Source: Bosea sp. ANAM02 (GTDB lineage: Bacteria > Pseudomonadota > Alphaproteobacteria > Rhizobiales > Beijerinckiaceae). Taken from it: a DNA stretch of 64,000 bases. The stretch's first letter is position 1. The number at the start of each line of letters is the position of its first letter. Under the pieces are notes generated by a model that was given only the letters and a program-made list of their open reading frames with translations, was not told where the DNA came from and did not search any database. The position numbers and the translations under genes are program-made. This document shows, one piece after another, positions 55,319 to 63,949 of this stretch. The stretch spans positions 1,578,001-1,642,000 of the forward strand of contig NZ_AP022848.1 of assembly GCF_011764485.1 (NCBI RefSeq), written 5' to 3'.

Positions 55319-56775
55319 GATGCGCCCTCCAGCCAGCGCAGCTTGGCCTCGCGGCAGGCGAAGGTGGTCAGGCTGCTGCCGCTCATCAGATCGGCGAGCG
55401 TCACCACCGCGCCGGTCGCAAAGCCGAGGCTCCGGACAACCGGGGTCGGATCGTTGCGGTCGAGGGTCGTCGCCAGGCAGCCGACCAGATCCGAGGCGGT
55501 GGTCAGCGGGATCTTGCCTTCGAGGTCGCCGATCGCCCAGATCTCGACACCGCCCTCGCGGGTCGCCTTGCGCAGCTTCAGGGTCGCGGACGGCCCGCCA
55601 CGAGCAGGCGCGATGGTGATCGAGGGAGAGCCGAACCAGGAGGACGTAGTCGTAACGGCAAAGCCATCGATCGCGGCGGCGCAGACCATGGTGTTGTGGT
55701 CGACCGGCCCCAGCGTTCCGTTCGCGCGCGGCACGCCCATCAGCTTCGGCCCACCGAGCGTCTCAATCCCGGCCTTGTCGAGCGCAGCCTTGCAGGCGCG
55801 CTGAACGAAGGCGGCTTCCATGCGCTTGCAGGAGGTGTCGATGGCGCGAATGCCATCGTCCTGGCTGGAGAACAGCGTCTTCGACCAGACCTCGTTGCAG
55901 GCCTGGCGGGCCGTGCGGATCAGCTTGTCGGCGACGACCTTGCTGCCATAGGCCTGCTCGAGCTTCTCGACGATCTCGTCGGTCACCTGACGGCGGATCG
56001 GCAGGACGGCCGCCTCATAACGCTCCTTCAGCGTGCGAGCCAAGGCGGCATCGCCGATGCGCAGATCCGGCATCGGCAGCCATTTGGCCGCGACCATGGC
56101 CTCCAGCGTCCGGTCGGAGCGCTCGGCCGCCGCGATCGCGGTCTGGATTCGAGCTTCGGCCACCTTGGCCAGCACGGCCTCAGCGCGCGCGGTGCAGCCG
56201 GCGATGACGGCGTTGATCAGGTCGTCGGGATAAAAGCTGCGCAGCGGCCACCAGTCGTCCTGCGCGCCGTAACCGGTGCACCAGCCCCGCGCCGTGCCGA
56301 TCGGCTCCTTCGAGGCCCAGGTCGCGATCCAGCCGAGCATGCCGGTGACGATGACGTCCTTGTTAGCCAGAAGATGCGCGTTGAGCGCGTTCCAGCAGCC
56401 GATGGTCAAACCCCGCGCCGCACGCGTGCGGGCGTCGATCTGCGCCGCATTGCTGTCGAGCAGTGGCGGTCCCGCCGAGTACCAGGGTCCGAGCAGCTCG
56501 GAACAGACATTCGCAGCTTTGGGGATCGCCGGGCGCGACAGGTCGAGCAGTCCGATCACGCGCGAGACCTCGGACGACAGGCGAGCCGCCTGGCCCGGCC
56601 CATCGACGCCACGCTCGCCGCCGAGCTGCCGGAACCGCTGCTGCAGCGTCTTGGCCTGGGTCGCGGCCCCGTCGTCGCGGAAGCGCAACCCAGCATCCGG
56701 AAAGGCCAATGACGCCGTCGCCGCGACGCAGAGGCTCGCTGATATCAGGAAGCGGGACAGGAGTTGCCGGATCAT
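55315..56775 (-). CDS. Exported hypothetical protein B
   Basis: A 486-aa protein with a signal peptide (QLLSRFLISASLCVAATASL). The mature part is helical with scattered Cys (AANVCSELLGPWYSA, TIGCWNALNAHLL, IDTSCKRMEAAFVQRACKAA, TTFACREAKLRWLEGAS). No family recognised. First gene of a two-gene minus-strand operon inside the island, divergent from the XRE regulator at 56957. Confidence 0.65.
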   Translation of the reverse strand: MIRQLLSRFLISASLCVAATASLAFPDAGLRFRDDGAATQAKTLQQRFRQLGGERGVDGPGQAARLSSEVSRVIGLLDLSRPAIPKAANVCSELLGPWYSAGPPLLDSNAAQIDARTRAARGLTIGCWNALNAHLLANKDVIVTGMLGWIATWASKEPIGTARGWCTGYGAQDDWWPLRSFYPDDLINAVIAGCTARAEAVLAKVAEARIQTAIAAAERSDRTLEAMVAAKWLPMPDLRIGDAALARTLKERYEAAVLPIRRQVTDEIVEKLEQAYGSKVVADKLIRTARQACNEVWSKTLFSSQDDGIRAIDTSCKRMEAAFVQRACKAALDKAGIETLGGPKLMGVPRANGTLGPVDHNTMVCAAAIDGFAVTTTSSWFGSPSITIAPARGGPSATLKLRKATREGGVEIWAIGDLEGKIPLTTASDLVGCLATTLDRNDPTPVVRSLGFATGAVVTLADLMSGSSLTTFACREAKLRWLEGAS

Positions 56776-56956
56776 GTGGATGTATCCTCAGGCGCCATCG
56801 TTCGCTCAATCGAAATATGGGCCTATGGGCATCTTATTTAATCGGCGCTGAATCCGGCGAGGCGCGAGTGCCTGCGTCGCGGGAAAGACGGGTCAGGTTT
56901 AATAATGGGTCTAATTACCGTGGATAAATCGACCTTGCTGCGGTCGACATCGCGAC

Positions 56957-57220
56957 GTGGATGCGCGCGAACTCCTTGCCTGGAACATGAGACGGCTGCG
57001 GGTCGAGCGTGGCCTGTCGCAGGAGAAGCTGGCGCTCGATAGCGGCATCGACCGGACCTATGTCAGCCGGCTGGAGCGGCAGATCGAGAATCCCTCGATC
57101 GGCATCGTCGAGAAGCTGGCGCTGACGCTGGGCGTCCCCATCGCGCAGATGTTCGCCGAACCCGGCCGGGGCGACACCGCCCCGCAACCGCTGCGCGCCG
57201 GACGCAAGCCGAAGGGCTGA
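56957..57220 (+). CDS. XRE-family regulator 1
   Basis: An 87-aa HTH protein: NMRRLRVERGLSQEKLALDS, GIDRTYVSRLERQIENPSIG, VEKLALTLGVPIAQMFAEP. Complete Cro/CI-type domain with a short basic tail. It is divergent from the exported pair across 181 bp (no operator could be fixed there) and probably controls that pair or the downstream genes. Confidence 0.88.
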   Translation: MDARELLAWNMRRLRVERGLSQEKLALDSGIDRTYVSRLERQIENPSIGIVEKLALTLGVPIAQMFAEPGRGDTAPQPLRAGRKPKG

Positions 57221-57295
57221 GCGGCGGTACGCCGTCGGCCTGAGAGGGGCCGCAGAAAAAGGGAACTTCCGATCCAACCGGGACGGGAACCCCAC

Positions 57296-57523
57296 ATGAA
57301 TCCATCTGAACAATTGAAGGCTGCCGAGCTCCTCGCCCGCAACCTGCGGCGATTGCGCGAGGAACGCGGCTTGACGATCGATGATCTTGCCCGCCTGACC
57401 GGCATTGCAGCACGTCGCATCGAGGCGATCGAGGCCGGGAGCGTTCATGCCCATCTCGACGAGGTGAGTCTCGTGGCACTCGGGCTCGGCGTACGCATCG
57501 CAGCGCTCTTCGCGACGGAATAA
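57296..57523 (+). CDS. XRE-family regulator 2
   Basis: A 75-aa HTH protein: LARNLRRLREERGLTIDDLA, RLTGIAARRIEAIEAGSVHA, VALGLGVRIAALFATE. Shorter and more divergent than regulator 1 and 75 bp downstream of it. A leader with GGGG ... ACCCC precedes it, as before the paralogues. Confidence 0.82.
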   Translation: MNPSEQLKAAELLARNLRRLREERGLTIDDLARLTGIAARRIEAIEAGSVHAHLDEVSLVALGLGVRIAALFATE

Positions 57524-57535
57524 GCCGACCTGGCC

Positions 57536-57556
57536 GGGGCGTCCGACAGACGCCCC
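57536..57556 (+). terminator. Hairpin after XRE regulator 2
   Basis: Perfect 8-bp stem GGGGCGTC / GACGCCCC with loop CGACA, 12 bp after the stop. No T-run. Confidence 0.5.
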
Positions 57557-57700
57557 GCTTCGAGCAGCAATGACAGGCAGCATCTTCGCGGGCGCTGCCT
57601 GTTCGCATTCCAAGGCCGGCGGGAAGCGGACCGAGGACCAGGAGAGAGGAGGAAGACGACGGAACGACACCGTCACCCCTCATGAACCCAAGGAAACACC

Positions 57701-58648
57701 ATGAAGACCACCGCCCATTGCGACGAGCTGCTCAGCACCATCCTCCTCGACCCGAACGTGCATCCTGTCGTCGACGACCTCGCGGGCCTAGAGCGCCTCG
57801 TCCCCGACGCGCCGAGCGAGACCGAAAGCCTCGCCATCTTCCGCAACCAGCTGCCCGGCCTGCTCGCGCTTCGGGCCCGGGGTCAGGCACATACCGAACA
57901 GGTCCGGCGCCTCATCCTGCTTCTTGCCCGTGAGAAGGGGCAGATCGAGCGCTGGATCGATGTCGCCAACGCGCTGACGGTGCTGACCAATGCCTCGAAC
58001 CTCGCCCTGCTCCTACTGCCGACCCGGTCGGAGGACGACATCTGGGCACGCGAGCAGTTCGGCCGCAACCTGCTGCGCCACGCCCGCCGGAATGGCGATG
58101 GCGAGGACATCGCGCTCGTGCGTCGTGCGGTCGCCGATCTGCCGCCGCGTGCCGCGCATCTGGCGCTGCCGACCAGCGCCAATGCGGTCGCCGAGATGAT
58201 CGAGACCATGGCGCGGCGGGTCGGCGCTCTCCAGCCGAAACCGCAGGATGAGACCGAACCCGGCGCGCCCCGCGCGTGGGCGCTCGAGCAGGCCGACAGC
58301 TTGAAGGCCTACTTCGCCGACGCGCCCGATCTCGCCGGACTGCTCGGCGGTGCTCAGCAGGTGCTGGCGCTGGTCGATGGGCTGCGCGGCATCGCCGAGC
58401 CGGATGCCATGACCCTAAACGCGATCGAAGGCGGGCTGATCCTGGCCTATGCCAAGCTGATCCGCGTCGCGCTCTGGCCGGCACGCTACTACGATGACGT
58501 CTCGGCGAAGACCGCCGCCCGCGATCTCGTCCGCACGCGTGATACCGATCCGGACCATCTCGGCGCGCTCTGGGAAATCGCGTTCGGCCAGGGCGAAACC
58601 GTGGCCGGCCAGAGCAATCGGTTCCTCAATATCGACGAGATCGGCTGA
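57701..58648 (+). CDS. WPA-repeat paralogue 3 (315 aa), unknown function
   Basis: A 315-aa helical protein. The C-terminal motif GGLILAYAKLIRVALWPARY (Trp 259) and following Ala-Lys match paralogues 1 and 2; the equivalent of the first motif is ANALTVLTNASNLALLLLPT (Pro 107, Trp replaced). The N-terminus (HPVVDDLAGLERLVPDAP) matches paralogue 4. No signal peptide, no recognised domain. ATG 57701 with AAGGAAAC upstream. Confidence 0.68.
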   Translation: MKTTAHCDELLSTILLDPNVHPVVDDLAGLERLVPDAPSETESLAIFRNQLPGLLALRARGQAHTEQVRRLILLLAREKGQIERWIDVANALTVLTNASNLALLLLPTRSEDDIWAREQFGRNLLRHARRNGDGEDIALVRRAVADLPPRAAHLALPTSANAVAEMIETMARRVGALQPKPQDETEPGAPRAWALEQADSLKAYFADAPDLAGLLGGAQQVLALVDGLRGIAEPDAMTLNAIEGGLILAYAKLIRVALWPARYYDDVSAKTAARDLVRTRDTDPDHLGALWEIAFGQGETVAGQSNRFLNIDEIG

Positions 58649-58684
58649 CGGCAGCGCAACGGCGATACGTCGGAACATCTGGAT

Positions 58685-58708
58685 GGCGCGCCCACGGGGC
58701 GCGCCTTT
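58685..58708 (+). terminator. Terminator after paralogue 3
   Basis: Perfect 9-bp stem GGCGCGCCC / GGGCGCGCC with loop ACG, followed by TTT. Confidence 0.7.
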
Positions 58709-58772
58709 CTGCATGGCGATGGGGAGCGGTGAAGGGGCGGACGAGCCGACCCCGAGGAACAGGTTCAAGACC

Positions 58773-59714
58773 ATGACCGACACCACCGCACACTCCCTGC
58801 GCGACCTCGTCTTCGAGGCCGAGGCAGTGCCCGTCATCGACGAACTCGCCGCGCTGGACACGCTCCTGCCGGACATGTCGGACGAACTCGAGCGCTCCGC
58901 CGCTTTGCTCGAGCGGCTCCCGCCGCTCCTCGACCTGCGCGGGAGGGCGCTGGTTCATGCCCGGGAATATCAGCGCTTCCTGACCCTCGCCGAGGCCGAT
59001 CCTTCGGCGTTGGAGCACTTCGCTGATATCGGCAATGCGCTCGCGCTCCTGTCGCATGCCGGCGAGATCGCGATGTTGCTGGTGCCAGCGGGCTCGCCCG
59101 AGGACCTCTTCGCCAAGGCCATGCTCGCGAAGGAACGCGGCGAGCAGTATCGCTCCGGCGGCGGAGTCCATGATCCGAAGCTGATGGAGCGCGCGCTGCG
59201 GCGGTCCTTCGCCGACAGCCATCCGCGCCTCGTCATCGGCGCGCGCATTCCGCCCGGGATGGAGGAGGCCTCCCGGCGCTTCAGCGGTGCGGTTCTGCCG
59301 CAGCCGATGGCCGGCGACGGTAACGCGCCCGGCATCTATCACCTCGAGCACGGGCTGGCGTTGGAGGACTGGTTCGACGATCCGCCCGATCTCGCCCTCG
59401 TGCTCGACGAGGCGAGGACGCTGTTTGCGAGCGTCGAAGCGTGGTCGCAAGCCGAGCCACCATCGCCGTTCTGGTACGGCGCGAGGCGCGGCGCCCTCAT
59501 CCTCGCCTATGCACGCCTCTGCCAGATCGGGCTCTGGCCGGCGCGCAGCTCCGCCGAAGTCGTCGTGAAGATGGAAGTGGAGCGGCTCATCTCCGAACGT
59601 GCGGCCGATCCCGATCCGATGCGTGCCGCGGTCGAGATCGCGCTCGGCGTCGGACGCCGCATCGCCAAGCAGGGCGGACGCTTCGTAACCGTCCTCGGCG
59701 GCGTCGAGCTGTGA
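58773..59714 (+). CDS. WPA-repeat paralogue 4 (313 aa), unknown function
   Basis: Sister of paralogue 3. N-terminus VPVIDELAALDTLLPDMSDE, first-half motif GNALALLSHAGEIAMLLVPA (Pro 105), second-half motif GALILAYARLCQIGLWPARS (Trp 255) with Val-Lys in place of Ala-Lys, and DPDPMRAAVEIALGVG as in the others. ATG 58773; the longer frame is the shadow of paralogue 3. The ATPase gene starts 8 bp after its stop, so these two are one transcript. Confidence 0.68.
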   Translation: MTDTTAHSLRDLVFEAEAVPVIDELAALDTLLPDMSDELERSAALLERLPPLLDLRGRALVHAREYQRFLTLAEADPSALEHFADIGNALALLSHAGEIAMLLVPAGSPEDLFAKAMLAKERGEQYRSGGGVHDPKLMERALRRSFADSHPRLVIGARIPPGMEEASRRFSGAVLPQPMAGDGNAPGIYHLEHGLALEDWFDDPPDLALVLDEARTLFASVEAWSQAEPPSPFWYGARRGALILAYARLCQIGLWPARSSAEVVVKMEVERLISERAADPDPMRAAVEIALGVGRRIAKQGGRFVTVLGGVEL

Positions 59715-59722
59715 GGCGCGTG

Positions 59723-60919
59723 ATGACCAAGATTTCCGACTACGATGCCGAGGCCGTCACGACCCTCAGCGATCTGGACTGCCAGAGATTGCTCGGCCAT
59801 CTGCGCGATCAGCGTCCCGATGGCGGAGAGCCTGAGCCTCGGCAGTTCCCCGATCAGCAAAAGCCCGAGCCCACCGAACCTGCGATCGCGATCTACGATG
59901 CCGAGCGGCTGGCGCGTCGTCTCGGGCACGGCGATGGGTTCGTCGGAGATCCGGCTGAGGCCAACAACGACGAGGATGCCAGTCAGGCCCGTCAGATCCG
60001 GCTCTGGACCAGGATGCATGCCGACGAGCGAGGGCCCTGGCGCAAGCTGGTCATTGCCGACGCGGTGATGATCGCGCGCCTCGCCGGCCTCGACGCGATC
60101 TGCCCCCACTTCGCGGAGGTCACGGCCTGGATCGTCAGGGCCGCGGGGCTCAGTGCCTCCACCGGGACGCCGCTGCGGCTCGATCCGGCCGTGGTCGTTG
60201 GGCCTCCCGGAACGGGGAAGACCTTCTATGCCCGCAAGCTCGCCGAGGCGCTCGGCGTACTCTCCGAGGTCATCGCCATGAATCTGATGACGGATCGCGG
60301 TTCGGCATTCTCCGGCCTGACGCCGGTTTGGAAGGCCTCCGGTCCCGGCAAGGTCGCCAAACTCCTGATCGAGGGCAGTCATGCCTCGCCCCTCATCGTG
60401 ATCGACGAAATCGAGAAGGCATCCCCGATCAATCCGCGAGAGACCCCGGAGAATGTGCTGCACTCGCTGCTTGAGCGCGAGAATGCCGCCCGGTTCGTCG
60501 ACGAGTTTGTCGATCTGCCGATCAGGGCCGATCACATATTCTGGTTCGCGACGGCCAATAGCCTCGATCCGCTACCCCAAAGCATCGTCGACCGGCTGAT
60601 CGTGTTTTCGGTCGAGCCGAAGGAGGCCGAGATGCTCCTCATCCAGAAGAGTATCTTCAACGAGGCGAACCTGCGCGTCGGCTGCAGTTTCACCGAGCCC
60701 GACGAGGAGTTGTTCCGGGTAACCGCCGGCCACAGCCCGCGCACCCTGTCGCGACTCTGGGACATCGCCATGGGCTTCGCCGTAGCGGCCGGCCGACGGC
60801 ATCTCGTCACTGCGGATATCCGTGGGGCCGAGCAGGTCCTGCTCTCCGGAAAGGAGGGCGCGAGGAGGTCGATCGGATTTATCCGGTCGGCCGCGAAGGG
60901 ATCAAAAAGTCTGGAGTGA
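59723..60919 (+). CDS. AAA-family ATPase
   Basis: A 398-aa ATPase. The N-terminal third is helical and unrecognised. The AAA module has Walker A VVGPPGTGKTFYARKLAEAL (about residue 160), Walker B LIVIDEIEKASP, sensor 1 FWFATANSLDPLP and an arginine-finger-like SIVDRLIVF, followed by a lid (HSPRTLSRLWDIAMGF). It resembles the ATPase part of Lon-type proteins but has no protease domain. Start ATG 59723, 8 bp after paralogue 4. It is likely the motor of the island system, remodelling a protein complex or nucleic acid (inference). Confidence 0.88.
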   Translation: MTKISDYDAEAVTTLSDLDCQRLLGHLRDQRPDGGEPEPRQFPDQQKPEPTEPAIAIYDAERLARRLGHGDGFVGDPAEANNDEDASQARQIRLWTRMHADERGPWRKLVIADAVMIARLAGLDAICPHFAEVTAWIVRAAGLSASTGTPLRLDPAVVVGPPGTGKTFYARKLAEALGVLSEVIAMNLMTDRGSAFSGLTPVWKASGPGKVAKLLIEGSHASPLIVIDEIEKASPINPRETPENVLHSLLERENAARFVDEFVDLPIRADHIFWFATANSLDPLPQSIVDRLIVFSVEPKEAEMLLIQKSIFNEANLRVGCSFTEPDEELFRVTAGHSPRTLSRLWDIAMGFAVAAGRRHLVTADIRGAEQVLLSGKEGARRSIGFIRSAAKGSKSLE

Positions 60920-60978
60920 GGGGAAGATCGGGAATGCCCCCATGAAGCCCCGGACAACGGAAACTCGGAAACCAGACA

Positions 60979-61872
60979 ATGACGACACACAGCAACAATG
61001 CCATGCTCACGCCTGAGACCGGCAACGGTAGCGTCGCACAGGAGCCGCTCCTCGCGGCGGCGCGCCGCCTCCTGCCAGAAGGATCGCCCGGCGCGGTGAC
61101 ACATCACCTGCCGACGCAGTGGCCGCGTCCCGGCGGCGTCGCGCTGCAGCCGCTGCCCAACGACGCCTTCACGTCTGATGCCTTCACCAAAGCCTACCAA
61201 CCCGGCTTCCTGATCTCGATCTACGCCGCGGGATGTGGCCGCGACCACGCAAATGCCGCAGCGACCGGCCTGCTCGGGCTCGCGCGAACGCTCAAGGCAG
61301 CCCTCCACAAAGTCGGGGTCACCACACAGACGGATCCCAGGAACCGGATGCGCGAGATGAGCAAGGTGCACTATGGCGCGCTGACGATCACGGCTGACGG
61401 CAACGCGTGCAGCGATCTTGGGTACAACACCTGGGCGCTGACCCATATCCTGCCGCATAATGATCCTCTTCCGAATTCTCCCGTGTCCATAGGCGAGATG
61501 GTCCTCAACGTCCGCCTCCCGCATGATCTGCCGGCTGAGGAATTCGACAAACGCCTGGACAAGCTGATGCGCAACGCGCTGCTCAATGACTGGCTCCAGT
61601 CGCTGGATGGCAAGCGCCACTGCGGCTATCTCGGCATCTACCCCGAAACGCTGTCGCGAAAGACCGTCTACCGCTTCAGCAAGAGCATGCGCCGGTCGGA
61701 CACGGCGGAGATCTACTTCTTCCGCCCGAAATCCCGAGACGCTGACCGGCTCGTGCGGCTTGCCGAGGTGATCATCTACAGCCATGTCACCCAGCCGCAG
61801 AACCGGCCGCAGGTCTCGTACCGGTCCCTCGGCCAGGGCCTTCGCGAGGACTTCAAGTCTCCTGCAGCGTAG
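60979..61872 (+). CDS. Hypothetical protein, last gene of the island operon
   Basis: A 297-aa soluble protein that I do not recognise. Mixed alpha/beta with FLISIYAAGCGRDHANAAAT, KVHYGALTITADGNACSDLG, VLNVRLPHDLPAEEFDKRLD and RHCGYLGIYPETLSRKTVYR. The Tyr/His/Arg-rich C-terminal half could bind nucleic acid, but no catalytic motif can be fixed. It follows the ATPase by 59 bp behind a GGGGA ... CCCC leader and ends at a strong terminator. Confidence 0.6.
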   Translation: MTTHSNNAMLTPETGNGSVAQEPLLAAARRLLPEGSPGAVTHHLPTQWPRPGGVALQPLPNDAFTSDAFTKAYQPGFLISIYAAGCGRDHANAAATGLLGLARTLKAALHKVGVTTQTDPRNRMREMSKVHYGALTITADGNACSDLGYNTWALTHILPHNDPLPNSPVSIGEMVLNVRLPHDLPAEEFDKRLDKLMRNALLNDWLQSLDGKRHCGYLGIYPETLSRKTVYRFSKSMRRSDTAEIYFFRPKSRDADRLVRLAEVIIYSHVTQPQNRPQVSYRSLGQGLREDFKSPAA

Positions 61873-61908
61873 ACCGGAGCTCCCAGGCCGTCGCAACGAT
61901 CGAAAAGC

Positions 61909-61945
61909 AAATGCCCGGACGCCTTGACGCGGCCCGGGCATTTTT
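61909..61945. terminator. Bidirectional terminator at the end of the island operon
   Basis: Perfect 10-bp stem AAATGCCCGG / CCGGGCATTT with T-run on the plus strand and A-rich flank on the other. It separates the plus-strand operon from the convergent integrase gene. Confidence 0.85.
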
Positions 61946-61987
61946 GCGTTCATGCTGTCAGGGGGGCCTGACCCGTCGGCAACGGGG

Positions 61988-63949
61988 CTAATCAGCCTTC
62001 TTCTTCCCGGGCGCGCGCGTGAGTGGCCGTGTTGGCCTGAGCAAGATCAATCTCCCGGCATCTGCATCCTGCTTTCGAGGCACCAGGATCTCTCGCATGC
62101 CCTCGATCAGGGGACTGGTGATACCAGAGAATTCCTTGAACTCGTCGGCGGAAAGCAAACCATTGCGACCATAATTGCCCGCGGAGGTTTCGGAGTTCGC
62201 GTGGCCGAGAACACGGTCCCGTGTCCGAGCCGATAACTTCAGCTGGTCGATCATGTCGGCCATCGTGTGCCGCGTGCTGTAGAGCGTGACATCCTGGCGA
62301 TTGGCGACGTTGAAGCGGCGTTTGACGTATTGCCAGCTCTTCGTCATCTCCTGGCTCCAACGGAGCTGCCCGTCCGGCTTTTTATATGGCTCGCAGTCGG
62401 GGAAGAGCCTTGCCACGCCATGCCTGGCCATCTCGTCGCGATGATCGAGCAGACCGAGCTCGACGAGGAGCGGATGGATCGGAACGACGCGCGCGGATGC
62501 GCTCGTCTTCAAAGTCCTCAACTCTGCCAGTGTGACCCGGCCCTTTCTGGCGTCGAACGGCCTGAGGTCGAAACAGGCAAATCCGTGCGAGACGATCAAA
62601 TCATCGACCTTTAATGGACCCACCTCGCCAGTGCGCATGCCCGTCAGCAGGAGGATCAGATACTGCCAGTATACAGATCCCTGGATGAGATAACGCCCTT
62701 CGGTCCAGCAGCGCTTCCGGCTATGGCAGCCGGTGAACAGGGGCAAGCTCACCAGTTTCAGGATCTCGTCGTCCTCGAAACTGTCTCGCGGTAACGCGGC
62801 CCTGTTTTGCGGAGTGGTTTCGTCGAGAACCGGCACCACGTCGATCAACCGCTGCTTGTGCAGCCAGTTGAAGAACCGATCCAAACCGGCATGGTAGTTT
62901 TTTTTGATGGTTCCGACGGCGGCGGTGACCAGCTTGGCGTCTGGATTGTCGATGCCATAGCGATAGCGGGCGTAAAGGGTTCTGCCGACATGCGCCGGGA
63001 TGTTCTTGGGCGTCGGGATGCGCGGAATTTCCGCGTTCAACTTCGAAAAATCGTCGCGATCATAGTCCCGGGGGCGCTTGTCGCCGATCAGGGCGATGGC
63101 GAATGTCACGATCGGTCCGATCTCGCTCCTGGCGCGATCATCACCATTCACGCGAAGTCGCCCGGCGAGATATTCCTCGAGGAAATCGCTGAGGCGTTTC
63201 ACATCATCCTTTTTCGGGGATGATGCGGCTGGTGGTTGAACGAACACATCGCACGCGGCTCCATTGTGGTCGGTCGGCCCCACCGTGGACACGTTTGAAA
63301 GACCGGTTGAATGTACTGCGGGCGTTGGTGTCAACGCCTGCTGTCGCGCCAGTATGACGTCGACATCGCTCGATGCGGTGTCACGCCCATTGCCCTGACC
63401 GACGAGAATCACGCCTTTGTCCGGCCGCGTGGGGTCAAAGCGATGCGGTTTAAGCGTCCCGAACGGCAGGGCAGGGGCGATTCCCAACGAGCGCATCGCG
63501 TCGGCCCGGCCCCGCTCATAGGCATCAGTCCGGTCGTCGGTCGCAATCCGCTTTTCGGCGACGAGGTTTTCCTGGCAGAAGGTCATCCAGGCGGCGTTGA
63601 ACGGCCCGTCCTGCGCCAGGCCTCCCATCTCGTCGATCAGGCCACGGACGACATGCTCGAACATGATGCGCGAGGAGAGCTTGTTTCGTTCGCTGACAGG
63701 GCCCTGAGCATTGAAGGCATGCAGCTGGTCCCGGATGTGCTGATAGCGCTGGTTCATGCTCTGCGAGGTTTGCAAGGGAAGGAGCCATGTCATCCGATCC
63801 GCCAGGACGTGACGGGCGGTGGCATAGTCGCTCGTGCCCAGTGAAAACCGCACTAAGCGACTGGGTGTACCGGAACTGAAGGTTTTGAGGCGAATTTGAA
63901 GATAATAGCGTCCGCCTTCACGGCGGGCGAGATGGGACGAGCGGGCCAC
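61988..63949 (-). CDS. Large tyrosine-type integrase of the island
   Basis: A 653-aa site-specific integrase. N-terminus RREGGRYYLQIRLKTFSSGT and SLGTSDYATARHVLADRMTW as in DUF6538-type phage integrases; long middle region; C-terminal catalytic domain with Arg in LLTGMRTGEVGPLKVDDL, Lys in LRTLKTSASARVVP, His-Arg box TLYSTRHTMADMI, and RVLGHANSETSAGNYGRNG with the nucleophile Tyr. Intact. It converges on the island operon; it probably integrated the 50-62 kb cargo. Confidence 0.92.
   Translation of the reverse strand: MARSSHLARREGGRYYLQIRLKTFSSGTPSRLVRFSLGTSDYATARHVLADRMTWLLPLQTSQSMNQRYQHIRDQLHAFNAQGPVSERNKLSSRIMFEHVVRGLIDEMGGLAQDGPFNAAWMTFCQENLVAEKRIATDDRTDAYERGRADAMRSLGIAPALPFGTLKPHRFDPTRPDKGVILVGQGNGRDTASSDVDVILARQQALTPTPAVHSTGLSNVSTVGPTDHNGAACDVFVQPPAASSPKKDDVKRLSDFLEEYLAGRLRVNGDDRARSEIGPIVTFAIALIGDKRPRDYDRDDFSKLNAEIPRIPTPKNIPAHVGRTLYARYRYGIDNPDAKLVTAAVGTIKKNYHAGLDRFFNWLHKQRLIDVVPVLDETTPQNRAALPRDSFEDDEILKLVSLPLFTGCHSRKRCWTEGRYLIQGSVYWQYLILLLTGMRTGEVGPLKVDDLIVSHGFACFDLRPFDARKGRVTLAELRTLKTSASARVVPIHPLLVELGLLDHRDEMARHGVARLFPDCEPYKKPDGQLRWSQEMTKSWQYVKRRFNVANRQDVTLYSTRHTMADMIDQLKLSARTRDRVLGHANSETSAGNYGRNGLLSADEFKEFSGITSPLIEGMREILVPRKQDADAGRLILLRPTRPLTRAPGKKKAD

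Noticed and set aside
60532..61953. A 473-codon minus-strand frame over the AAA ATPase and the last island gene
   Set aside because: The plus-strand genes have domain motifs or good context; the minus frame has neither.
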